The notes: generated from the letters alone by a model not told the origin. 64,000 bases of DNA from Pseudoalteromonas sp. SMS1 (GCF_021530565.1 NZ_JAKGBI010000008.1:124001-188000), one strand, 5' to 3'; shown: positions 45,056 to 55,081, counted from the first letter of the stretch. A program made the numbers and translations.

Positions 45056-47281
45056 CTACTTAGACTTGTGCGTGTAACTTCCATCCCAGCTTTCCCCAGG
45101 AGGGTTTACCTGCATCTCACGCACTCTTTCACACAAAAGTCGGTAAATCTTTCGTTGTGGTTGCAACTCTATAAGTTTAGTAAAAGCTGGCAAAGCTTCC
45201 TGCCAACATTGCGATAAATACATCTTCCAAGCGGAATTATGTGCTTCTAACTCGTCCAATTGTGCTTTGGTCACCTCACTTTTCAATGCAATAGGCTCAT
45301 AAATGGTAACTGCGACGTTTTTGCCTTTTACCTTCACTTTATCGATTGGCCTAAAAATTATGTTGGGACAATGCTCATAGGTCATTTCACTAATTAAAAT
45401 GCCAACGCCGTAGAACTTTGTTAACCCTTCTAAGCGTGACCCCAAATTGACCGCGTCACCTAGTACCGTGTACGCCCTGCGATATTCGGAGCCCATATCT
45501 CCGACATTCATGTCGCCAGTATTAAGACCAATCCCAATTGCAAAGGGAGGAAACCCTTGCGCTGTCATCTTGTCTTGCAGTTCATCCACTTGAACCTGCA
45601 TTTGCATTGCACATTTAACGGCTAACTCAGGATGCGCTTCTACCAATAAAGGCGCATTCCAAAAAGCCATAACCATATCACCCACATACTTATCTATCGT
45701 GCCTTGGTACTCGAAAATTATCTGTGTAATTGGTGAGAAATATTGATTTAGATAGGCTTTTAAGCGACCGGCATCGAGAGACTCTGAAATACTTGTGAAC
45801 TCGCGAATATCGGCAAACAATACTGTCATGACGCGTTTTTCTCCTTCCATAGAGGCTTGATCTGGCTGCTCCAGCATTGACGCTATGTGCGCGGGTGGTA
45901 CGTACTGATCAAAAATAGACTTTATTTGTACACGTTCTTTGTGTTCTTTTACAAAACCTAAACTACCCAACACGGTGGTTTGAGTGACTGTTAACCCAAG
46001 CACTGCAATTTGAGGGAAATCGAGCCGCCAAACAATCCAAGCATAAAAACTAAAGAATATAAAACAACCGGTTATGCCTATTGCGACGAGTGTCATCCCA
46101 AACACACCCAATACAGGTAAGATAATAGAAGTAATGATCCCCAAAGCCAGTAACAAAACAACAACAGCACCATCTATCCAGTCAGGCCTAGATGGAAGGA
46201 GTTCGGGAAAAACAAGTCCCTCCAGCACATTTGCATGTACTTCCACGCCGGGGTATTGCACACCCACGGGCGTTGTCCGCAAATCTGCATGCCCTACCGC
46301 AGATGTACCAACAAATACAATTGCCTGATCAAAAAGCGCCGCATCGATTTCCCCCTTGAGTACGTCGGTTGCCGATACATACGGAAAGCTGAAAGCAGGT
46401 CCTCTGAAGGGGATCGCAACCCGACCATAGTCATCCGTTGGGATGAGTGTTGTACCAAGCTTAATCCCTTGAACACTGTGTCCATCACCAAAAGGTTTTG
46501 CAATAATTTTTACCTCATCAGCGAGGGTGTATAACCGCGCAGCCTCAAGAGCAAGCGCAGGAAAGGCTTGACCATTGTGTTTTATCATGAGCATAGAATA
46601 ACGAACAAATCCGTCTCCATCAGGGGCACTATTTATAAATCCCGTGCCAGGGCTATTCAATTGCAACACTTTGACGTTTGCGACATGACCTGCAAAATCA
46701 GGAATTGGTAGATCACTAGGAGTAATATCGCCAGAAAAAATAGGCGTCGGTAGCTTACCAACAAGAATGTCTTTTTGATGTTCAAATAGCATACCAAGCA
46801 CTGTGTCTGTGGCATCGAGTGTTTTTGAAAACGCAATATCAGCGTCTATATCCGGTGCAAGTGTCTCTAAGGTATTAATCATTTCGGCTTTTTTACCACC
46901 TAAATGATGTACCACTTGCATGGCAGGGTTAAGCTCTGGCTCAGAAAACAAAACATCATAAGCAACCACCGCAACGCCCGCATTAGCCAACTGTGTTTGT
47001 AGACGCGCCATAACATGCCGACTCCATGGAAAGCGCCCCACGTCAATTAAGCTTTGTTCATCAATATCGACTATCACAATGGGTAAAAATGAGCGCTGTT
47101 GCCACTCTAAAGACTCTTTCAAGCGGACATCGTAGGCTAACCCCTCAAACCTTTTGATAACTTGACCATACGGAGAGGCTGGAGACAGAGCCAATAAATG
47201 AAGCAGGATAAATAAAAGCGTTATCACTGAACCGGTAACCCACTGTAGTCGGTACAGCTTAAACCACTTTCTTAAAGTCAT
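45056..47281 (-). CDS. CHASE2-domain class III adenylate/guanylate cyclase
   Basis: This 741-residue protein has an N-terminal helix, a periplasmic CHASE2 sensor (about 45-370: IVIVDIDEQSLIDVGRFPWSR, GTSAVGHADLRTTPVG, PGVEVHANVLEG), three membrane helices (about 370-445), and a class III cyclase domain (about 470-660: VLFADIREFTSISE, DKYVGDMVMAFWNAP, GLNTGDMNVGDMGS, YTVLGDAVNLGSRLEG). The two metal-binding Asp residues are present and the TVLGD region is of adenylate-cyclase type. A C-terminal helical extension follows. Its start overlaps the MBL gene by four bases (ATGA). It is a sensor that should make cyclic AMP in response to a periplasmic signal. Confidence 0.9.
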   Translation of the reverse strand: MTLRKWFKLYRLQWVTGSVITLLFILLHLLALSPASPYGQVIKRFEGLAYDVRLKESLEWQQRSFLPIVIVDIDEQSLIDVGRFPWSRHVMARLQTQLANAGVAVVAYDVLFSEPELNPAMQVVHHLGGKKAEMINTLETLAPDIDADIAFSKTLDATDTVLGMLFEHQKDILVGKLPTPIFSGDITPSDLPIPDFAGHVANVKVLQLNSPGTGFINSAPDGDGFVRYSMLMIKHNGQAFPALALEAARLYTLADEVKIIAKPFGDGHSVQGIKLGTTLIPTDDYGRVAIPFRGPAFSFPYVSATDVLKGEIDAALFDQAIVFVGTSAVGHADLRTTPVGVQYPGVEVHANVLEGLVFPELLPSRPDWIDGAVVVLLLALGIITSIILPVLGVFGMTLVAIGITGCFIFFSFYAWIVWRLDFPQIAVLGLTVTQTTVLGSLGFVKEHKERVQIKSIFDQYVPPAHIASMLEQPDQASMEGEKRVMTVLFADIREFTSISESLDAGRLKAYLNQYFSPITQIIFEYQGTIDKYVGDMVMAFWNAPLLVEAHPELAVKCAMQMQVQVDELQDKMTAQGFPPFAIGIGLNTGDMNVGDMGSEYRRAYTVLGDAVNLGSRLEGLTKFYGVGILISEMTYEHCPNIIFRPIDKVKVKGKNVAVTIYEPIALKSEVTKAQLDELEAHNSAWKMYLSQCWQEALPAFTKLIELQPQRKIYRLLCERVREMQVNPPGESWDGSYTHKSK

Positions 47282-48096
47282 GCTATTTCAAGGCCTTCAA
47301 AGGCCAAGATTGTATTGAAGGGATAGTTGCTATTTCTAATATTCTTGTCGATTTGGTCCAAATCATGGTCTGACCTTGCCGGATCGTGACTGATTATCAC
47401 AAGGTTTTTTACTTGTCCTTGCTCTGCTAGCGCGAGCGCATCTTTTATTTGCGAGTGGCCCCACCCCATTTTCAGAGGGTAATCACTTGGAATAAATTGA
47501 CCATCATGAATGAGGTAATCAGCCCCATTCACAAATTCGACCCATTCATCAAAGTCTGTGACAGGTTCATTTGGTGGGTATAGTTCATTGTCAATGGCAT
47601 AGACGATAGTCATGCCATCTACGGTTAATCGATATGCACTCCCCCCCCCTGGGTGATTCATCGCTTTGCGATCAATGTTTATGTCTTGATAAAGCCATGA
47701 ATCCTGCTTTTGGATGTGCAGCTTAACATCGGCTGGCAAATCAGTGGATTTTACCGGGAAATAACTCCCCTGCATTTGTTTTAGAATCGCATCCGGTGCC
47801 AATTCTTCGGTAATACCAGGAATGATTGTAATATCGCGCTTGGGCATATAAGCCGGAACAAAAAACGGAAAACCTTGAATATGATCCCAATGATTGTGGC
47901 TAAGTAATATATATATCGGCCTTTTGTCCCTCAGGAGTTCATCTCCCAGCAATCTGATCCCTGTGCCTGAGTCGAGTATCACGTGAGCACCGGCATTACT
48001 TTGCAAGGAAACACATACGGTGTTTCCCCCATATTTTACTGTGTCAGGCCCCGGCGTGGGGATAGACCCCCTCACGCCGTAAAATTTTAACTTCAT
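47278..48096 (-). CDS. Metallo-beta-lactamase-fold hydrolase
   Basis: This 272-residue MBL-fold enzyme has the core motif LLSHNHWDHIQGFPFF (HxHxDH), LDSGTGIRLLGDEL, the ligand-bearing MNHPGGGSAYRL, DYLIHDGQF and LVIISHDPARSDHDL. The order resembles the RNase Z/phosphodiesterase-like branch, so a cyclic-nucleotide phosphodiesterase activity is possible but not shown. The gene contains a run of nine G (47641-47649) coding for the three glycines after HP. It follows the giant lipoprotein gene by 22 bases and overlaps the cyclase gene, tying it to the signalling pair. Confidence 0.85.
   Translation of the reverse strand: MKLKFYGVRGSIPTPGPDTVKYGGNTVCVSLQSNAGAHVILDSGTGIRLLGDELLRDKRPIYILLSHNHWDHIQGFPFFVPAYMPKRDITIIPGITEELAPDAILKQMQGSYFPVKSTDLPADVKLHIQKQDSWLYQDINIDRKAMNHPGGGSAYRLTVDGMTIVYAIDNELYPPNEPVTDFDEWVEFVNGADYLIHDGQFIPSDYPLKMGWGHSQIKDALALAEQGQVKNLVIISHDPARSDHDLDQIDKNIRNSNYPFNTILAFEGLEIA
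47641..47649 (-). repeat. Nine-G tract inside the MBL-fold gene
   Basis: Nine consecutive C on the plus strand (G on the coding strand) lie within the HPGGGS codons. A one-base change in length would shift the frame and truncate the protein. Confidence 0.75.
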
Positions 48097-48118
48097 TATT
48101 TACAAACCTCACTGCCAG

Positions 48119-51100
48119 CTAGTCTGACACTTCAATCTTACCAGCCTGAAGAACAATCACTTTGGGTTCATCTTGCTGTAATACAAGGACAAAACTATTA
48201 CCATTATTTAAACTAATAGCAGACTCAAGCTGTCCTGTCATTGTCGCGCTAAACTGCTGATAACCGACAGAGTTGAACGACAAGTCAAAGGTCCCCGGCT
48301 CTTCGTCTAATTTCACCCTTGCGACGTACACATCCAACCCTGACGTAGCTTGTAAGAACATTACCAACTCACCGGTACTCTGTGCCCAACCTTGTTTGAC
48401 CGCGACAGCCGTTGTTCCCAGTTGTTCAAATATGAGCACCCCACTCGCACCAAAGGTTGTATCTAACGTACCATCACTGTTCACTCTCACAACAAAGTTT
48501 TTAGTGCCTCCGGTGCCAAAAATGACAAATCGTCCTTCACCGTCGACAAAAGACCCCTTAAGCGTCAATGTCTCACCAGAGACCAAACCAATATCTAACG
48601 CAGCAACACCTGCAGTACCAAAAGTTGGATCTAATACGCCAGTAACCGTCGCTTTAGCCAAAATAACACGTGGCTCTGTAAACTCTTGTTCGTCAGTACC
48701 AATCCCAATTAAAAAGGTTGAAACTGGATGTATAAAGTCAATCCCTCGTGCAGTGGTGCCACAAGAGACCCCGCTTGGAACTGGGTATTGAAAATGCCCA
48801 GACATAATTCCAACATTGGAGTAAATAAACGCATGGCTTTGATCTATACAACCATCATTGATTTTAGCAAACGCTAAGAAATCGCCAGTCGCAAGGCTAT
48901 ACAGTTTGGTTATCGCAATCGTACTGCCCGTGCCACCATATTCACCAGCATTGATACTAATGGCACTACCACTACTCCCTGGAATAAAGTCAAAGTCTTG
49001 TACACCAGCGTTGGTCATATTGACAATGAAAGCTTGGCTTGTGTTTTGATTGCCCGCTAGCAATAGGTTACCTGCAGCAGTCTCAACCATGGCCGTCGTC
49101 GTTCCAGAATTGCTCAAAGCGAACTGCGCTTTGCCCAAACCACCAAATGCCGACACGCCTTTACCCGTATCGTCCAATTTATAGATATACGGCACTTCAC
49201 CGTCTTGCCATGTGGTTGTGTAGCCCGAAATAAAGAGTTGATTAGAAGTAGATAAAGCACCTTGTCCAGTCGCAAAGGTCTCATTATCAGAGCCTGTATC
49301 TAAATCTACCTGACCACTAGAACCGAAATTAGAATTCAATTGCGCGTCTAACGTAAACTCACCCAACCATAGAGAATAAAAGAAGTTATTCCCCACAGAA
49401 CGGTATTGATAGCCATACATCAGTAACCCTTGAGCAGTACGATGTAAATCGACAGGTGCCAATAAAAACTGACGATAAGCCGTTGGGCCACCGCTGTCAG
49501 GTAACCACGCACTATCTATCACCCCATTGTGATCTGTCCTTATCAATTGAGCCGCATTTGAAGAAGAGCTCGATAACCCTCGACCAATACCAACATAGTA
49601 ATGGCTATCGTCAGCAAAGATGCCAAAGCCGTATGCATTCCATGTGGAGAAGTCTTGACCTTCAATACCTGACGCAGGTAACTGATTCAATTCATAAAGG
49701 ATATATCCGCTCGTATTGAACGTGGTGTCCATATTGCCATCACTGTCTAAACGCATGACGAACACCGATTTATCACTGCCGCCCGTTAAATAAGAATCTC
49801 CCGTGAGCAAAATTTTGCCATCACTGAGTTGGACAACATCATGTACCTGGTTATCAAATGACGCACTATAAATGTCAATTTGTAAGAAGCCTGAAGATTG
49901 GAAGCTTGTATCCAGCAACAAAGTTGATTTATTGACCCTCGCAAACAGGAGATCTTTGTTACCAGCCTCTGACATCACCTCACCATAAACAAGCAAGTGG
50001 GTACCCAAATCCACAAACCCGTCTGCATATTGCGAAGATCCAGGCGCCAAATCTAACGAACCACTTATCCCGCCTGAAGAGTCAACTCTAGTCAGGCTGA
50101 TCGTCGTATTCTCTCCAATTTTCACATCACTCAGAACTGTCACAGTTTGCGAATCGTCAACCATAATCGCAACAGGCGTGATGCGAGCCCCAGTGGTCAG
50201 TGGCAACTTGGTATAACCAGAACCCGCACCGTACGTGGTATCATGGGAGCCATCAGAATTTAATCTGAATAACAAGAGTTCTTGCGCTTCAGTGCTACCA
50301 AAGTCAGCATAACCTGCGACATAAATTCGGTTTTCACTGTCTACCGCAACGACCTTGGCCACAATATTTTGCGGTTGGTCGGACACTTCAATGCCAAAAT
50401 AACTCTCAAATACACCTTGGTTTGCAAAGCTCGTATCAGGATAGCCATCAGGCATTAGTTTAGTCACGACCGCTCTGTGAATATTACGACTGATGCTCTC
50501 AACCCAAGTTCCAACACCGCCCACAACTAATACTTTGCCATCAGACAGTACTATTGACTGCCCGACTTCGTGGTACTCCATTGATGCCCGCAAGCGAACG
50601 ACTTTTTCTCCATCTGAACCAAATGTCGTCAGTTTATTGGCAACAAATATGGTCTGTGCCACAGTCACATTTATGGTGATTGAAGCTGAGCTACATAAAG
50701 GAGGTGATACACTGTCGCAGACTTCTACTGTCAGCGCGTATGTCGTTGCACCGTTCGACGCGATTTGTGTCGCATTTGCTACCGTGACCCTGCCATCTTG
50801 GGCGATAGCAAAAAGCGCTGCATTTACACCGGTTAAGCTAAAACTAATATCATCCCCATCTGGATCAGACGCACTCACTTGAAGCACAAGGTCACCGTTG
50901 GACACATTAGTCTGAATGTTTGCAGAATTACCTGACACGTTCGGCGCATAATTCTTATTGTTCACAACAATAGAAACGGTCGCAACATTCGATGTTTGAG
51001 ATGCATTGTTACTCACTTGATATGTAAACGAGTCATTGCCAACAAAATTGTTCATAGGAATATAACTGACAGTGCCAGTCAAGCTATCAATAAACGTCGA

Positions 51101-53857
51101 GCCATGGCCCACTGGGGTGATGATTTCCACGGTCGACGGCACCAACGCCAAACCTTTAGCATTATCATTTGCCAAAACGTCAATCATTACTGACGTATTT
51201 TTATCAAGCGTTGCGCTATCAGGATTAGCGATAGGTGTTGTGTCTGGTTCTACAATCGTGATTGACACAAGTGCAATGTTAGACAGCGCACCAGCATTGT
51301 CTTTGACCTGATAAGAGAAGCTATCAGTACCGACTGCCGTACCGGTATGCTGATAGGTAAATGAACCAGTAGAACCAAGACTCACCGTCCCTTTGCTGGG
51401 CGAAGCCACTAATTCTAGCGTACTGAAATCAATCAACCCATCTTCATCTGTGTCATTTTCAAGCACACTAATAAAGACCGAACTCCCTATCTCTACCTCC
51501 GCGCTATCGTTGTTAGCAACCGGTGGCTGATTGGCCTCACTTACTGATACAGTGACAATTGCCGTATTAGAAAAATCGCCGCGATTATCTTGTACCCGAT
51601 ATTCGAATGTATCGATACCAACAAAGCCTGACTCCGGTAAATAAGTCACCACGTGGTCAGAAGTATTGATGCTGGTACTCCCATTTTTAGGTGATGTGAC
51701 AATTTCTAACGACACCCCATTTAGGCTTCCATCAGGATCGCTGTCATTTGCCAGTACGTTAATTTCAACGGCGGTATCCTGCGTGGTAGATGCGGCATCA
51801 TTCGCCGCCACCGGCGGTATGTTTTCTGTAGTCACAAAAATATAAACGAACGCTTCATTTGAGACTGCCCCTTCATTGTCTTTCACGGTATACGTAAAGT
51901 AGTCCGTACCATCAAACCCTGACTCACTTTGATACACAAACTTGTTGGCACTGTTCAGTGACAAACTACCGTGCATCGGCTCCATCACCACGGAGAGTGT
52001 AGAAAGATCTAATACCCCATCAATGTCTAAGTCGTTATTGGCCACATCTATCTCAATTTGCGCACCTGCCGTTACTTCGACTGAGTCATCTAAGGCCATA
52101 GGCGGGTCGTTCACAGGAACAATATCTATCAACGCAAACGCTGTCGCCGTTGCGCCTTGTAAATCAGAAACTTGATAAACAAAGAAATCTTGCCCTGAGA
52201 AGTTTTCTCCTGGGGTATATCTGAACCCCCCTTCACTCGTTAGCTCAAGCGCGCCATTTTTGGTAGTCTCAGCTATTTCTATTTGCAAGTTAATTAGGTC
52301 TGTACTGCCACTGTCTAGCTGGTCGTCCGTATCGTTATCCAAAATCCCTGGGGCGGATATTTGCAGCAAGATATCTTCACTTGTTTGATAGTTGTCATTG
52401 ACGGCGGTCGGGGGAGTGTTTGTCAATTCCTCTTCGATACTGATAGATACATCAGCTGTTGCAAACCCGCCATTGCCATCTTCGATGCGGTACTCAAAGA
52501 AATCTGAACCAACAAAATCAGCTGTTGGTACGTATGTAAACGTACCGTCAGAATTCAAGGTCAATGTACCATTTTGAACATCCACGACGGGGGTTGTATT
52601 TACAGATACAGAGTCACCATCAAAGTCAATATCATTGACCAGTAACCCACCACCAGAAATAGAAAGCTCACTGTTTTTTTGCAAGGCATAGCTGTTTGGT
52701 AAGGCCATGGGGTTTTGATTCGTGCGTTCGATGTTGATACTCACCGTCGCTTGAGCCGTTGCCCCCTGCGTATTTATCACTTGATAAACAAAGCTATCTG
52801 AGCCAAAGAAGCTCTCTTTTGGCGTATATGTAAAATTACCATTGGACTGTAAATTCAATTCGCCATTTTGTGGAGATACCTGAACCGGCAACACAACTTG
52901 CAATGGCCCGAATCCTAAATCTTGGTCATTACTTAAAACATTTCCTGAGACCGCTTGGAACTGCGCCCCAGTAAATGAATCATTATTCGCTACTGGAAAA
53001 ATTAATTCGGTTGCGGGCAACATAATTGAGTCACTAAACGCACTCTCGCCACTGCCATCAATGCCCGTTACTCGCAAGTAATAATGCTTTTGGGCGTCAA
53101 GCCCGGTGAAATCTTGATTGGTTTCAGTCAGTGCAATTACCCTTCTGCCATCAGGTAATGCGGTAACAGATGAAAGTGTGTTTATAGGCGATTGAGCAAG
53201 ATACACATTATAACGCAGTGCTTCATCCAATGGTTGCCAGCTCACAGATACAGTACCGTCCTCACTTCTTTGCGTGGGTTCAACCACCACACTTCTTGGT
53301 AGCCAGTTTACTTGCTTTGTAGCAACGACCGTCACATTGCCGCTCAAGTCCTCTACCCACACTTGAATATTGATTGAACCTCGCGCTTGTCCAAAATTAA
53401 ACGGGTTTATCCCTGTTTGGGTAAATTTGAATGGGGTTGAGCAGTTACTTTCGCAAAGTACGATGGCTTGCTCGGTATCATTAAAACCAATTAAGACTCG
53501 ACTAATGCCGTCTGGATCTTCAATATTTTCAACGGAAACGGTTAAATTACCACGCTCTGTTATCGTATCTGTAGGATGTATCAGATCGCCGGTGCCATTG
53601 ATCATCACATCATCTACAACTTGCCCTTCTTCGAGGCGAGCGAACCGATATCGAGTTTGATAAGAAAATTCGACCACCTTTGGTACGTGTGAAATCAAAT
53701 TAGGTTGTTGAGGGGTAAGCGGTGCTGAAGAAACATTGTCTCCCGTGTCGTTTGACTGCTGGAGTGGTTTATTGTCACTTCCCCCCCCACATGCAACGAG
53801 TAAAAAGCCTGATACAAGCACAGCCGTAAGCGTTTGATAAATTGACTGAATACGCAT
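48119..53857 (-). CDS. Giant lipoprotein: FnIII, tandem cadherin-like domains, delta-60 repeats
   Basis: This 1912-residue lipoprotein has the signal sequence MRIQSIYQTLTAVLVSGFLL with lipobox LVAC (Cys23), then GGGSD. It has a beta-rich segment and an FnIII-like domain (about 190-285), seven tandem cadherin-like/Big_9 domains of about 97 residues (about 290-970; each opens like NDS...VLANDSDPDG and closes like FTYQV.DN.GA.S), one cadherin domain (about 970-1070) and about nine delta-60 repeats (about 1070-1912, DTTFGASG and DGKILL patterns) that probably form propellers. ATG 53857 lies six bases after AGGAG; the upstream ATG touches that site. It follows fecR by ten bases. It is likely exposed on the cell surface as an adhesin or matrix protein; the partner is unknown. 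Confidence 0.88.
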   Translation of the reverse strand: MRIQSIYQTLTAVLVSGFLLVACGGGSDNKPLQQSNDTGDNVSSAPLTPQQPNLISHVPKVVEFSYQTRYRFARLEEGQVVDDVMINGTGDLIHPTDTITERGNLTVSVENIEDPDGISRVLIGFNDTEQAIVLCESNCSTPFKFTQTGINPFNFGQARGSINIQVWVEDLSGNVTVVATKQVNWLPRSVVVEPTQRSEDGTVSVSWQPLDEALRYNVYLAQSPINTLSSVTALPDGRRVIALTETNQDFTGLDAQKHYYLRVTGIDGSGESAFSDSIMLPATELIFPVANNDSFTGAQFQAVSGNVLSNDQDLGFGPLQVVLPVQVSPQNGELNLQSNGNFTYTPKESFFGSDSFVYQVINTQGATAQATVSINIERTNQNPMALPNSYALQKNSELSISGGGLLVNDIDFDGDSVSVNTTPVVDVQNGTLTLNSDGTFTYVPTADFVGSDFFEYRIEDGNGGFATADVSISIEEELTNTPPTAVNDNYQTSEDILLQISAPGILDNDTDDQLDSGSTDLINLQIEIAETTKNGALELTSEGGFRYTPGENFSGQDFFVYQVSDLQGATATAFALIDIVPVNDPPMALDDSVEVTAGAQIEIDVANNDLDIDGVLDLSTLSVVMEPMHGSLSLNSANKFVYQSESGFDGTDYFTYTVKDNEGAVSNEAFVYIFVTTENIPPVAANDAASTTQDTAVEINVLANDSDPDGSLNGVSLEIVTSPKNGSTSINTSDHVVTYLPESGFVGIDTFEYRVQDNRGDFSNTAIVTVSVSEANQPPVANNDSAEVEIGSSVFISVLENDTDEDGLIDFSTLELVASPSKGTVSLGSTGSFTYQHTGTAVGTDSFSYQVKDNAGALSNIALVSITIVEPDTTPIANPDSATLDKNTSVMIDVLANDNAKGLALVPSTVEIITPVGHGSTFIDSLTGTVSYIPMNNFVGNDSFTYQVSNNASQTSNVATVSIVVNNKNYAPNVSGNSANIQTNVSNGDLVLQVSASDPDGDDISFSLTGVNAALFAIAQDGRVTVANATQIASNGATTYALTVEVCDSVSPPLCSSASITINVTVAQTIFVANKLTTFGSDGEKVVRLRASMEYHEVGQSIVLSDGKVLVVGGVGTWVESISRNIHRAVVTKLMPDGYPDTSFANQGVFESYFGIEVSDQPQNIVAKVVAVDSENRIYVAGYADFGSTEAQELLLFRLNSDGSHDTTYGAGSGYTKLPLTTGARITPVAIMVDDSQTVTVLSDVKIGENTTISLTRVDSSGGISGSLDLAPGSSQYADGFVDLGTHLLVYGEVMSEAGNKDLLFARVNKSTLLLDTSFQSSGFLQIDIYSASFDNQVHDVVQLSDGKILLTGDSYLTGGSDKSVFVMRLDSDGNMDTTFNTSGYILYELNQLPASGIEGQDFSTWNAYGFGIFADDSHYYVGIGRGLSSSSSNAAQLIRTDHNGVIDSAWLPDSGGPTAYRQFLLAPVDLHRTAQGLLMYGYQYRSVGNNFFYSLWLGEFTLDAQLNSNFGSSGQVDLDTGSDNETFATGQGALSTSNQLFISGYTTTWQDGEVPYIYKLDDTGKGVSAFGGLGKAQFALSNSGTTTAMVETAAGNLLLAGNQNTSQAFIVNMTNAGVQDFDFIPGSSGSAISINAGEYGGTGSTIAITKLYSLATGDFLAFAKINDGCIDQSHAFIYSNVGIMSGHFQYPVPSGVSCGTTARGIDFIHPVSTFLIGIGTDEQEFTEPRVILAKATVTGVLDPTFGTAGVAALDIGLVSGETLTLKGSFVDGEGRFVIFGTGGTKNFVVRVNSDGTLDTTFGASGVLIFEQLGTTAVAVKQGWAQSTGELVMFLQATSGLDVYVARVKLDEEPGTFDLSFNSVGYQQFSATMTGQLESAISLNNGNSFVLVLQQDEPKVIVLQAGKIEVSD
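53781..53788 (-). repeat. Eight-G tract after the lipobox of the giant lipoprotein
   Basis: Eight consecutive C on the plus strand code for the glycines directly after lipobox Cys23. Slippage here would truncate the protein just after its lipidation site. Confidence 0.75.
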
Positions 53858-53866
53858 TTCCATCTC

Positions 53867-55081
53867 CTAAGGCTGACTTAAAATGAAAGCCCCTTGAGCA
53901 ACAACACTCGGGTTCTCTACTTCTTGCAAATTAAATGAACCAGTTAAGCGGTCTAAACCGTTGGTAAACTGACTTTGTATGGTACCTGTAGCCAAATTTT
54001 GCCCGTGAGAAGCAAAATTCACCCCCAAGGTCATCCCTTCTTGATTTATCAAGCCGTTAAACGCAGCAAACCACTCGCCGCCAGAATCCTGGAAAGACAA
54101 TGCCCCTTGTTCTACGGTTCCCCTATCAAAATTCACTGTCATTTGCATATCAATGGTGCTGACCGCGCCTAAGCTAGACACAGCATCAATTCTGTCTAAT
54201 ACCGAATACGCAGTGCTGCCTGAACGTTCGGCAATCAGTTCCGAAAGGGGTTTGACGCCCAAGCTGTCAAGCTCTTGTTCATTGATAAATTCATTCTGCG
54301 ACACATCCCTCACAATTTGCGACACATTCCCAGCTAAAAACGGCAGAGAGGTCTGTGTTGAGGTGCTTACCTCAGTATTTGAAATCGCAACCGTTTCTTC
54401 ATCGGACTCAGACCCTTGTGCAGACTGACTTACCGTAGAAGAAATTGAAGTGAGTTCTGATGGCGGTTTCAGTAAAGATGTCACCGCACCACTTTGATTC
54501 ACTTTTGCGAAAGAAAAGTCCCCACCTTTACCCAGTAATACAGGTCCTTCTCCTCCCCCCGTTGCATTGCTCATATCTAACTCAATCGTGCCATCCCACA
54601 CGGCAAGGAATAACTCATTGTTTTTCCATTCAACTTCATAGTGCGTTCCTCGTATACCGATACTGCCCACAGGTGTTTTGAGCTTGTAGTTCCCTTTATC
54701 CCCTTTTATTTCTCCAGTAATCGTCCTCAAACCACCAGATATCAACTCCATAACGACAGAGCCGCTTTCTCCCGTGCCAATTTGATATTCATCTATTTTG
54801 AGTTGGGTTTGTGCTTTGAGCGCAATCAATGCGCCGTCTTGCATCCGCAATTGAGCTTGTCCTGAGGCTCCTGTATTGACAATATCAACATCATAAATTG
54901 GGCTTCGCCTTTTTAAATCTCTCAATGCATCAGTCGCTGTATCGGTAGCGACGACTTCACCTCGGGACATAATGGTTTTGCCCGCTTGCGCAGCAGACGC
55001 AGTGAATGGTAAAAACAAACTGAGTGCCAAAACCCCGGCATAAAACTGCTTTTCATTGAACAGTGTAAGGTTAGAATTCAT
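53867..55081 (-). CDS. Exported FecR-domain protein
   Basis: This 404-residue exported protein, from ATG 55081 with AGGAG upstream, has a signal peptide (FYAGVLALSLFLPFTASAAQA) and a FecR domain (about 40-185: GEVVAT, LRMQDGALIALKAQTQLKIDEY, LKTPVGSIGIRGTHYEVEW, AVWDGTIELDM). The C-terminal half (about 200-404) is Ser/Thr-rich, then beta-rich (VNFDRGTVEQGALSFQDSGGEW). It lacks a membrane anchor of the sigma-regulator type, so it is probably periplasmic rather than a classic anti-sigma FecR. Its start overlaps the barrel-protein gene by 11 bases. A G6 run is present at 54555-54560. Confidence 0.85.
   Translation of the reverse strand: MNSNLTLFNEKQFYAGVLALSLFLPFTASAAQAGKTIMSRGEVVATDTATDALRDLKRRSPIYDVDIVNTGASGQAQLRMQDGALIALKAQTQLKIDEYQIGTGESGSVVMELISGGLRTITGEIKGDKGNYKLKTPVGSIGIRGTHYEVEWKNNELFLAVWDGTIELDMSNATGGGEGPVLLGKGGDFSFAKVNQSGAVTSLLKPPSELTSISSTVSQSAQGSESDEETVAISNTEVSTSTQTSLPFLAGNVSQIVRDVSQNEFINEQELDSLGVKPLSELIAERSGSTAYSVLDRIDAVSSLGAVSTIDMQMTVNFDRGTVEQGALSFQDSGGEWFAAFNGLINQEGMTLGVNFASHGQNLATGTIQSQFTNGLDRLTGSFNLQEVENPSVVAQGAFILSQP

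Noticed and set aside
48273..48791. A 172-codon open frame antisense to the giant lipoprotein gene
   Set aside because: It is a low-complexity Pro/Val/Ser product that reflects the repetitive gene on the other strand.
50942..52987. Tandem repeats in the giant lipoprotein gene as a CRISPR array or DNA-level repeat
   Set aside because: The repetition is in protein domains of about 97 residues with divergent DNA; there are no short identical repeats with spacers.
53867..55081. FecR protein as an anti-sigma factor with an ECF sigma partner
   Set aside because: The protein has a cleavable signal peptide, no N-terminal cytoplasmic anti-sigma part, and no sigma-factor gene nearby.
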